A stretch of 5,297 bases of DNA from Geoglobus sp. (GTDB lineage Archaea; Halobacteriota; Archaeoglobi; Archaeoglobales; Archaeoglobaceae): the NCBI GenBank assembly GCA_027019885.1, contig JALUWC010000558.1, forward strand, positions 1-5,297. The letters run 5' to 3'. The translations under genes and the position numbers were made by a program. Within the stretch, counting starts at the first letter, position 1. Each line of letters begins with the position of its first letter. The notes below the pieces were generated by a model. It ran no database searches. It had not been told where the DNA came from and saw nothing but the letters and a program-made list of their open reading frames with translations. Below, one piece after another: positions 1 to 4,904 of this stretch.

Positions 1-7
1 ACATTAC

Positions 8-37
8 GAAGATGCTTTTTCTAGTGAAAACATCTTC
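8..37. repeat. Inverted repeat / hairpin before dph5
   Basis: A perfect 7-bp inverted repeat, GAAGATG (8-14) and CATCTTC (31-37), can be extended inward by a further 4-5 pairs (TTTTT against GAAAA) if C15 is bulged, leaving a loop of about five bases. A short A/T tract with six T (43-48) follows. On the + strand this resembles a hairpin plus T-run and could end transcription of a gene upstream of the window. Its position just before the dph5 promoter would also fit a regulator site. The upstream gene is not visible, so the choice is open. Confidence 0.4.
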
Positions 38-38
38 C

Positions 39-48
39 AAAATTTTTT
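39..48 (+). promoter_or_regulatory. Possible TATA element of dph5
   Basis: An A/T tract (AAAATTTTTT) is centred about 30 nt before the ATG at 74. No Shine-Dalgarno match lies in the 20 nt before that ATG. This combination fits an archaeal promoter giving a leaderless or nearly leaderless mRNA. The sequence is a poor match to the TTTATA-type box, and the T-run may instead belong to an upstream terminator. Confidence 0.3.
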
Positions 49-73
49 GAACCAGATTTCTCCATCAGATCCA

Positions 74-838
74 ATGATAACCTTTGTCGGACTCGGACTC
101 TGGGATGCAAAGGACATAACGCTCAGGGGCATTGAGGCGATTAAAAAAGCAGACAGGGTTTATGCCGAGTTCTACACATCAAGGCTGTCATCCGGGATTG
201 AGGAGCTGGAAGAAGAACTCGGGGTGGAAATAGGACTTCTTGAAAGAAGAGATCTTGAGGAGGAGTCGTGGAAACTGGTTAGGGAAGGGGCTGAAAAAGA
301 CGTAGTCATACTTGTTGCAGGAGATCCAATGATTGCAACAACCCATTCATCAATTATGATTGAGGCAAAAAGAAAAGGGGTTGATGTCAAAATTGTCCAC
401 AACGCAAGCATAATTTCGGCAGTTGCAGGAATAACAGGGCTTCATGCATACAGATTCGGGAAAACGGTGACTGTGAGTTACCCTCACAGAAATGTAATAT
501 CAAAAGTTCCGCTGGATGTTGTTAAGCAAAACCTCTCCATAAATGCCCACACCCTGCTCCTGCTGGATCTGAATCCGGAGCCGATGACAGTATCTGAGGC
601 AGTGGATATACTTGAAAAAATTGATGACGGAACATTGAATCACTTTGCCGTTGGGATTGCGAGGGCTGGTGGAGATAGTGTGGTTGTGTGTGATAACTTT
701 TACATGCTTAAAGAGCACAACTTCGGTGAACCACTCCACACAATAGTTTTTCTGGCAAAAACGATTCACATAACGGAGTATGAGTTTCTCAGAGAGTTTG
801 CTTCGGCTCCTGAGAGCCTTTACGAAATTGTGGAGTGA
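74..838 (+). CDS. dph5: Diphthine synthase (EF2 methyltransferase)
   Basis: This encodes a 254-residue protein of the Dph5 family, which uses S-adenosylmethionine to methylate the modified histidine of elongation factor 2, the second stage of diphthamide synthesis, in the cytoplasm. The sequence shows the family start (FVGLGLWDAKDIT, residues 4-16), the AEFYTS segment, the GDPM loop at 83-86 followed by ATTHSS, the HNASI segment, and a late LLLDL strand; the fold is that of tetrapyrrole-type methylases. Length fits the family (about 250-270). The reading frame extends upstream to a TTG at 47, but the family begins at the MITF methionine, so I chose ATG 74. No Shine-Dalgarno site is visible, so it may be leaderless. 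Its 3' end overlaps the convergent UPF0146 gene by 50 nt. Family identity is known biology; the EF2 substrate is inferred from it. Confidence 0.93.
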   Translation: MITFVGLGLWDAKDITLRGIEAIKKADRVYAEFYTSRLSSGIEELEEELGVEIGLLERRDLEEESWKLVREGAEKDVVILVAGDPMIATTHSSIMIEAKRKGVDVKIVHNASIISAVAGITGLHAYRFGKTVTVSYPHRNVISKVPLDVVKQNLSINAHTLLLLDLNPEPMTVSEAVDILEKIDDGTLNHFAVGIARAGGDSVVVCDNFYMLKEHNFGEPLHTIVFLAKTIHITEYEFLREFASAPESLYEIVE

Positions 839-1193
839 AAACAAAGAATGAAACTCCCCTGTAATTTCCCAGCTCACCTCCTTCGATTATCTCGTTTTTC
901 AGAGGAACAATGATCACATCACATTCAAGCCTTTTTCCCAGTTCAACGATGCATTTCTGGATCTCTATTGGAGGCCTAACTGAAAGGATCAGGTTCACAT
1001 TTCTGTACAATTCAAAATCTGGATCGCAGATATCATCAACAACAACGTCTTCTCTTGTTTTTCTTATGTCAACTCTCACAACCTGAAATCCCATTTTTTC
1101 AAGACTGTCGGATATATTGAAATGATAGCCAACTCCAACCTCAACAATCCTGCCATCGTAATTTTTCGAGATATACTCAGCGATTTCAATCAC
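789..1193 (-). CDS. UPF0146 family protein
   Basis: This encodes a 134-residue archaeal protein that I place in UPF0146, an uncharacterised family. It has the look of a small Rossmann-fold, S-adenosylmethionine-binding domain: a glycine loop VEVGVG at residues 17-22, an acidic residue ending the second strand (D42 in VDI), a VDDI segment at 52-55, and the family-like SVRPP at 71-75 where a methyltransferase would have its fourth-strand motif. No catalytic residues can be assigned, so methyltransferase activity is only a guess. The start is GTG at 1193; there is no Shine-Dalgarno site, but a TATA element lies about 26 nt upstream on this strand, suggesting a leaderless mRNA. The last 16 or so codons lie over the 3' end of dph5; the tail after the hydrophobic VSFFVF strand looks like an unconserved extension. 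It is divergent from the acetyltransferase gene. Confidence 0.85.
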   Translation of the reverse strand: MIEIAEYISKNYDGRIVEVGVGYHFNISDSLEKMGFQVVRVDIRKTREDVVVDDICDPDFELYRNVNLILSVRPPIEIQKCIVELGKRLECDVIIVPLKNEIIEGGELGNYRGVSFFVFTPQFRKGSQEPKQTL

Positions 1194-1202
1194 GAATTAA
1201 TT

Positions 1203-1208
1203 TTATAC
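1203..1208 (+). promoter_or_regulatory. TATA element of acetyltransferase gene
   Basis: TTATAC, within TTTTATAC, is centred about 26 nt before the GTG at 1231, the usual archaeal TATA-to-start-site distance. No Shine-Dalgarno sequence precedes that GTG. Transcription would therefore begin at or next to the start codon, giving a leaderless mRNA. It is the mirror partner of the element at 1217-1222. Confidence 0.6.
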
Positions 1209-1216
1209 AGGAACAT

Positions 1217-1222
1217 GTATAA
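1217..1222 (-). promoter_or_regulatory. TATA element of UPF0146 gene
   Basis: Read on the minus strand this is TTATAC, centred about 26-27 nt before the GTG at 1193. It is the exact inverted copy of 1203-1208, separated by 8 nt. Both gene starts are GTG and both would be leaderless, so the whole 37-nt intergenic space works as a face-to-face divergent promoter. Confidence 0.55.
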
Positions 1223-1230
1223 GAGTTACC

Positions 1231-1701
1231 GTGTACTCGGTCATAATAAGACCGTTCGATGCAAGGGACTCGTCGGATATAATCAGAATAGACTCAGAGT
1301 CATTCAGGACAATGAACCCGACCTATGACCTTTTCATCTACATGACCTACGGGAGTGAGATTCTTGTTGCAGACATAGGCAATGCCGTTGTTGGTTATGT
1401 TGTGGTTTCCTACAGAGAGGGGGAAGCGAAGATAATGTCAGTGGCTGTGAAAAAAGAGTTCAGAAACAAGGGCATAGGTAAGATGCTTCTTAAAGAAGTG
1501 ATAAGAAGGGCAAAGGATAGGGGCTTGAAAAGACTTACACTTGAGGTGAGAGTTTCAAACAGAGTCGCTCAGGAACTTTACAAAAAATTGGGGTTTGAGA
1601 TTGCTGGCATCCTTGAGTCCTATTACAGTGATGGTGAATCAGCCTACCTGATGCACCTGAACCTCGACAAGGTTGATAACCTCTCTCAACCTTGGGTTTG
1701 A
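1231..1701 (+). CDS. rimI: RimI/Ard1-type N-terminal acetyltransferase
   Basis: This encodes a 156-residue GNAT-fold protein that would transfer acetyl from acetyl-CoA to protein N-terminal amino groups; archaeal Ard1/RimI enzymes act on ribosomal and many other nascent proteins in the cytoplasm. The sequence starts with VIIRPFDARD, has the acetyl-CoA pyrophosphate loop RNKGIG at 78-83, then LTLEVRVSN with E105 and N110, and LYKKLGF with Y117, positions matching the catalytic Glu and Tyr region of RimI. The ending YYSDGESAYLMHL is typical of the archaeal Ard1 group. GTG 1231 gives the expected family N-terminus; no Shine-Dalgarno site is present and a TATA element lies 26 nt upstream. The 3' end overlaps the convergent UPF0058 gene by 63 nt. 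The symbol rimI follows common annotation; the substrate may be broader than S18. Confidence 0.87.
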   Translation: MYSVIIRPFDARDSSDIIRIDSESFRTMNPTYDLFIYMTYGSEILVADIGNAVVGYVVVSYREGEAKIMSVAVKKEFRNKGIGKMLLKEVIRRAKDRGLKRLTLEVRVSNRVAQELYKKLGFEIAGILESYYSDGESAYLMHLNLDKVDNLSQPWV

Positions 1702-1923
1702 TAGCAAATTTCCGTGATCTCTCTCGCTCAACATCTCATTCAACCCTCTGCACAGAAGAAATATCGCTCTTTTATGGTCGTTCTTGCTCTTGTGTATGTG
1801 TACAGGCTGAATACCGAGCTCTTCATATTCCCTGAAATAACAGTTTGTAAGACCAGCCTCTTCAAGAAATCTCTTAACATGGAACAGCGTTAAGTGCAGA
1901 AAGACCAACTCTTCTTTGTGCAT
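1639..1923 (-). CDS. UPF0058 family protein
   Basis: This encodes a 94-residue protein I recognise as UPF0058, a small archaeal family of unknown function. Diagnostic stretches are the MHKEEL start, HVKRFLEE (15-22), and the YEELGIQPVHIHKSK core at 33-47 followed by HKRAIFLL. The several conserved histidines (H42, H44, H50) suggest metal or ligand binding, but that is speculation. The protein looks mostly helical with no signal peptide or membrane segment. ATG 1923 is preceded by a good Shine-Dalgarno match, GGTGGTG, so unlike its neighbour across the overlap it has a leader. The length fits the family. Its 3' 63 nt lie opposite the end of the acetyltransferase gene. It is divergent from the winged-helix gene, with a 168-nt shared control region. 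Confidence 0.85.
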   Translation of the reverse strand: MHKEELVFLHLTLFHVKRFLEEAGLTNCYFREYEELGIQPVHIHKSKNDHKRAIFLLCRGLNEMLSERDHGNLLSNPRLREVINLVEVQVHQVG

Positions 1924-1927
1924 TCAG

Positions 1928-1934
1928 CACCACC
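1928..1934 (-). promoter_or_regulatory. Shine-Dalgarno site of UPF0058 gene
   Basis: Minus-strand GGTGGTG ends 4 nt before the ATG at 1923. It is complementary, apart from one internal base, to the archaeal 16S 3' end (core GGAGGTGATC), which supports this start. Confidence 0.6.
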
Positions 1935-1955
1935 AAAAACCCTCATTATCATACC

Positions 1956-1965
1956 GTATAAAAGC
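1956..1965 (-). promoter_or_regulatory. TATA element of UPF0058 gene
   Basis: Minus-strand TTTTATAC, preceded by the purine-rich AATAAAGC as a possible BRE, is centred near 1959. A start site about 26 nt downstream falls near 1933, giving a leader of about 10-14 nt that would just include the Shine-Dalgarno site. Confidence 0.55.
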
Positions 1966-1980
1966 TTTATTTATCATTAC

Positions 1981-1990
1981 TTTAGCTAAA
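1981..1990. repeat. 10-bp perfect palindrome in divergent promoter region
   Basis: TTTAGCTAAA is a perfect palindrome. It is followed directly by the 6-bp palindrome TACGTA (1991-1996) and a short GTAT/ATAC inverted repeat (1994-2003). The cluster lies between the two divergent TATA elements, where an operator would be expected. At this A/T content a 10-bp palindrome could arise by chance. Confidence 0.35.
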
Positions 1991-2042
1991 TACGTATCAA
2001 TACATACATTGGATTTTTCAGTCTATCTGTACTAATTTTTTA

Positions 2043-2050
2043 TTATATTT
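2043..2050 (+). promoter_or_regulatory. Possible TATA element of winged-helix gene
   Basis: TTATATTT is centred near 2046, so a start site about 26 nt downstream would fall at 2072-2076, just at the GGTGA Shine-Dalgarno-like site (2076-2080) that lies 11 nt before ATG 2092. A second candidate, TTTTAAA at 2062-2068, would instead place the start site at the ATG itself. The sequence alone does not decide between them. Confidence 0.45.
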
Positions 2051-2055
2051 CATCA

Positions 2056-2075
2056 GAAAAGTTTTAAAGTTTTTC
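2056..2075. promoter_or_regulatory. 20-bp dyad, candidate operator
   Basis: GAAAA-N10-TTTTC, with TTTAAA exactly at the centre, is symmetric at 8 of 10 base-pair positions about 2065.5. The same segment contains two exact tandem copies of AAAGTTTT (2058-2065 and 2066-2073). It lies between the likely TATA box and the start of the winged-helix gene, overlapping the expected transcription start. A dimeric regulator bound there would block transcription. Binding by the adjacent gene's product is inference. Confidence 0.45.
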
Positions 2076-2091
2076 GGTGAAAATTCTGCTG

Positions 2092-2871
2092 ATGAAGGTT
2101 CTTCTGAGCAGGAAAGACACGGTCAGACTATTAATACTTTCCGAGCTGATGAGGAATCCTGAATGCAATCAGAGAGATATAGCAAGAAAGATAAGTGTTA
2201 CACCACAGGCCGTTTCAGAGCATTTCAAGGAGCTAATTGCTGAGGAGATGATAAGGGTCATACATAAAGGTTATTATGAACTCACCGAAAAGGGTAGAGA
2301 ATGGCTCAACAGAAACCTTCTCGATCTTCACCTCTTCACTCAGGAAGTTCTCAACAGAGTCCATTCTTCATCAATTGTTGCCCTTGCCATGGGAAGGATA
2401 CGGAACGGGGAGAGGGTGGAGTACTGGTTTGAGGATGGGTTCATATATGCCAAGGAAAATCCTGATGGTAATGGAACAGCGATGAGCGATGCTGAGGATG
2501 GGGAGGATGTGCTTGTAAAGCCGGGCGGGCAGTTTAGACCGCCTTCAAAGGGTGACATCATTGTTTTCAGGGTTCCAATGGTTGAGAGCGGTGGGAGCAG
2601 AAATGTGGATATAGAACTCCTCAGAAAAATAATCCGGGAAAAGAGAAGACACATTGTTGTTGCCATGGGATTTGAAGCACTTGTTTCGTGCAGAAAGGCT
2701 GGAGTTGAGCCAATATTCTTTGGAGCAAAAAATGTTTGCATTGAAGCAGCCCATCAGGGAAGCGGCGTTGTTGCAGTCGTAACGGAATCATTGATTGAAG
2801 ATCTGATAAGAACACTTGTCGATGAAAATCTCGGATTTGAGATAGTGGAGGGGCACCTCCAAAAAGGTTAA
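2092..2871 (+). CDS. Winged-helix transcriptional regulator with C-terminal domain
   Basis: This encodes a 259-residue probable DNA-binding regulator. Residues about 8-70 form a MarR/ArsR-like winged helix: NQRDIARKI (26-34), then the recognition helix TPQAVSEHFKEL (37-48), and a wing through YYELTEKG (61-68). The remaining 190 residues are not a known sensor to me by name, but the GDIIVFRVP segment, the GFEALVSCRKAGVEP stretch and the IEAAHQGSGVVAV stretch resemble a family of archaeal winged-helix proteins (DUF7839-like, from memory). That region looks like an alpha/beta ligand-binding fold. The frame allows GTG at 2077, but ATG 2092 gives the family-like start and has GGTGA 11 nt upstream. 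It may bind the dyad next to its own start. It is followed by the ATPase gene after 42 nt and could be in the same transcript. Confidence 0.75.
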   Translation: MKVLLSRKDTVRLLILSELMRNPECNQRDIARKISVTPQAVSEHFKELIAEEMIRVIHKGYYELTEKGREWLNRNLLDLHLFTQEVLNRVHSSSIVALAMGRIRNGERVEYWFEDGFIYAKENPDGNGTAMSDAEDGEDVLVKPGGQFRPPSKGDIIVFRVPMVESGGSRNVDIELLRKIIREKRRHIVVAMGFEALVSCRKAGVEPIFFGAKNVCIEAAHQGSGVVAVVTESLIEDLIRTLVDENLGFEIVEGHLQKG

Positions 2872-2900
2872 AAACCAACCGATTGAAAGTTTTGGGATTG

Positions 2901-2907
2901 AGAGGTG
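2901..2907 (+). promoter_or_regulatory. Shine-Dalgarno site deciding ATPase start
   Basis: AGAGGTG sits 6 nt before ATG 2914, a strong match to the archaeal 16S 3' end. The alternative GTG at 2905 lies inside this site, so ATG 2914 is the better start. Confidence 0.7.
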
Positions 2908-2913
2908 TTGCCA

Positions 2914-4149
2914 ATGATTGCAAGGGTGGTAGAGCTTCTGCTCACAGCAGAGATATTCAACAGGCATGAAAATCTGACAGAGGATGACATACCAAAAGAA
3001 ATAAGAAAGATATTCTACACAAATGGAGGTCTTAAAAGACCCCTCGTTATCAAGGAGAACATATTAAAGGGATTTGTTGACTACGATGAGAAGGAGCTGA
3101 AGAAGCTCCCGTTTGTTGACATCAATACGTTCAACAGGCAGGTAAAACTCACCTCATTCGAGATCGCAGTAAAGTGGATGCTGAAGAATGGGTTGGAGTT
3201 GATAAGAAGGAATCCCGTTCTTGCCTACTTTTATGAGAGTTATAATTCAACAGGAGTATCCTATGAAGAAGCAAAGAAGTACATAAAACCGAGATACAGC
3301 GATTCAGAGTGGCTCAAAGGAGTAATTGAGGAATTCAAAAAGGATGAATCAACAGCAGAGATGCTGGGACTTGTGAGAATCTTCTCTCCAGAGGACTTGG
3401 ACGACGATCTCTCAAAGGTTGTGCTTGGCGATGAACAGCTGAAAGAAATAAGGAAAATTGAGATAGCAATGGAAGAGAGGGAGTGGCTCAGGAAAGTGGG
3501 GCTGAAGGAGATTGGAAAGCTCCTGTTCATAGGCCCCCCCGGAACCGGAAAAACAACCACTGCAAGATACCTCAGCAAGAAGCTTCTCTTACCCCTGGTT
3601 GAAGTCAAGCTCTCGATGATTACAAGCCAGTTTCTGGGTGAGACATCGAAGAACATAGAAAAGGTTTTTGAAATCGCAAAGAAGTTATCCCCCTGCATAC
3701 TCTTCATTGACGAGTTTGATTATGTGGCAAAAACAAGAACCAGTGATGAGCATGCAGCAGTCAAGAGAGCAGTCAACACTCTCCTGAAATCCATAGATGA
3801 GATTAACCTTGTCGATCATGGAGTGCTGCTAATTTCAGCAACAAATCATCCAAGCCTTCTTGATTCTGCAGTGTGGAGGAGATTTGACAAAATTGTTGAA
3901 TTCCCCGAACCATCTGAAGAGGTGAGGAAAAGAATATTCGAGCTTACGCTGGAAAAGATTCCTGGAAATTACAGAATTGACGAGCTTGTCAAGATGACCG
4001 AGGGCTTTACAGGGGCTGAGGTGAAGCTTGTCGTTAGGGAAGCGGTGCTCTCAGCTCTGGTGGGAAGCAGAAAGGAGCTGACAATGGACGATCTGATAAA
4101 GGCGGTTGAGGACGTGAGGGAGAGAATAACTCTCAAGAACTCCTACTGA
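2914..4149 (+). CDS. Stand-alone classical AAA ATPase
   Basis: This encodes a 411-residue ATPase with one AAA module, likely a cytoplasmic hexamer that remodels or unfolds a protein or complex. The Walker A is GPPGTGKTT (207-215), pore-loop-like QFLGE follows, Walker B ends DEFD (266-269), sensor 1 is N311 in SATNHPS, arginine fingers are R322/R323 in WRRFD, and the sensor-2 region has GAE at 367-369 in the C-terminal helical lid. The first 150-170 residues match no domain I know; they are charged, mostly helical in appearance, and lack a PAN-like coiled coil. The C-terminus (NSY) is not a HbYX proteasome-docking tail. The ATNHPS to WRRFD region resembles stand-alone COG0464 ATPases and the Vps4/katanin-like group more than PAN or Cdc48. 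It is 2 nt from the following gene, so co-expression is likely. The substrate is unknown. Confidence 0.88.
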   Translation: MIARVVELLLTAEIFNRHENLTEDDIPKEIRKIFYTNGGLKRPLVIKENILKGFVDYDEKELKKLPFVDINTFNRQVKLTSFEIAVKWMLKNGLELIRRNPVLAYFYESYNSTGVSYEEAKKYIKPRYSDSEWLKGVIEEFKKDESTAEMLGLVRIFSPEDLDDDLSKVVLGDEQLKEIRKIEIAMEEREWLRKVGLKEIGKLLFIGPPGTGKTTTARYLSKKLLLPLVEVKLSMITSQFLGETSKNIEKVFEIAKKLSPCILFIDEFDYVAKTRTSDEHAAVKRAVNTLLKSIDEINLVDHGVLLISATNHPSLLDSAVWRRFDKIVEFPEPSEEVRKRIFELTLEKIPGNYRIDELVKMTEGFTGAEVKLVVREAVLSALVGSRKELTMDDLIKAVEDVRERITLKNSY

Positions 4150-4151
4150 AC

Positions 4152-4904
4152 ATGAAGGTAACAATACTTGGCACTGGAGACTCTCCAGGCACACCGGTTA
4201 TAGGATGTCACTGCAAGACATGCGAGGATGCAAGGAAGAATGGATGGGAGAGACTCAGATTCTCCATTCTTGTTGAGAATGAAGGGAAGACAGTACTCAT
4301 AGATACCTCCCCGGACATGAGGAAGCAGCTTCTGAAGGCAAACGTTGACAGAGTTGATGCAGTAATCTGGACTCACTCCCATTATGATCACTTTGCTGGC
4401 TTTGGAGACTTCTACAGGGTTCAGAGTAACGTGAGCGTTTACAGCAGCGGAGAGGTGCTTGAGGATGTTGGCAGGTTCATGTTTTTCATGAAGTACAGGG
4501 AAAATCAGGTTGAGTGCTACGAGCCATTTAACCTCTTTGGAGTTGAGATAACCCTGATAGACGTTACACACCCTCCAATGCGAAGATCCCATGGTGTTGT
4601 GCTGAATTATGGGGGAAAGAAGGTTGTTATAACAGGGGACACAAACCCCTTTATTCCTGAAAGAAGCATTGATGAAATGCTGAATCCTGATTTGCTGATT
4701 GCTGATGCTATCGCTCCTGAAGGTTACAGGCTCAAAAAGCACATGAACGCTGGAGAGGCATTCACCCTTGCGAAAAAGCTGAAGTCGAAAAAAACTCTTT
4801 TCATCCATGTCGGGCATTTCTATCCTCCAAACACGAAGTATCCCATTGCAAGGGATTTTGAGAGCTTTGAATTCAGGGGTGTGAGCCTTGATGACTTTCT
4901 GTAA
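4152..4904 (+). CDS. PhnP-like metallo-beta-lactamase-fold phosphodiesterase
   Basis: This encodes a 250-residue hydrolase of the metallo-beta-lactamase fold, closest in motif pattern to PhnP, which opens 5-phosphoribosyl 1,2-cyclic phosphate. Visible are the start LGTGDSPGTP, an extra zinc site from GCHCKTC (C19, C21, C24) with H222, and the two-metal active site HSHYDH (H75, H77, D79, H80), H147, D163 in GDTN, and H219 in HVGH. The spacing of all eleven ligands is nearly that of E. coli PhnP as I remember it, so the enzyme should be active. No phosphonate-lyase (phn) genes are nearby, so the substrate is probably another cyclic or small phosphodiester. The gene starts 2 nt after the ATPase stop, with no Shine-Dalgarno site, implying translational coupling, and it overlaps mfnF by 14 nt. 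tRNase Z is less likely given the short length and the cysteine motif. Confidence 0.85.
   Translation: MKVTILGTGDSPGTPVIGCHCKTCEDARKNGWERLRFSILVENEGKTVLIDTSPDMRKQLLKANVDRVDAVIWTHSHYDHFAGFGDFYRVQSNVSVYSSGEVLEDVGRFMFFMKYRENQVECYEPFNLFGVEITLIDVTHPPMRRSHGVVLNYGGKKVVITGDTNPFIPERSIDEMLNPDLLIADAIAPEGYRLKKHMNAGEAFTLAKKLKSKKTLFIHVGHFYPPNTKYPIARDFESFEFRGVSLDDFL
4875..4881 (+). promoter_or_regulatory. Shine-Dalgarno site of mfnF-like gene
   Basis: AGGGGTG lies 9 nt before ATG 4891 and inside the end of the hydrolase gene, supporting that start and the 14-nt overlap. Confidence 0.55.

Noticed and set aside
47..73. Longer dph5 start at TTG 47
   Set aside because: The added nine residues do not fit the Dph5 N-terminus, which begins at the MITFVGLG methionine, and there is no Shine-Dalgarno site before 47.
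172..411. Serine-rich minus-strand reading frame inside dph5
   Set aside because: Low-complexity translation lying fully over a well-supported gene; no family resemblance and no promoter.
2077..2091. GTG 2077 as start of the winged-helix gene
   Set aside because: The GTG overlaps the GGTGA Shine-Dalgarno-like site, and the family-like N-terminus begins at ATG 2092. It remains a possible leaderless start if transcription begins at 2077.
2340..2741. Minus-strand reading frame inside the winged-helix gene
   Set aside because: A shadow of the real gene with no recognisable domain.
2866..2876. GGTT-AAA-AACC repeat after the winged-helix gene as a terminator
   Set aside because: Only four paired bases with no T-run after it; too weak to separate the downstream genes into another transcript.
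3534..3540. Run of seven C in the Walker A codons as a slippery or error-prone site
   Set aside because: The frame is intact on both sides and the Walker A motif reads normally, so there is no sign of a frameshift.
3261..3707. Minus-strand serine/phenylalanine-rich frame inside the ATPase gene
   Set aside because: Composition is that of an antisense reading of a Lys/Glu-rich protein; the ATPase motifs are on the other strand.
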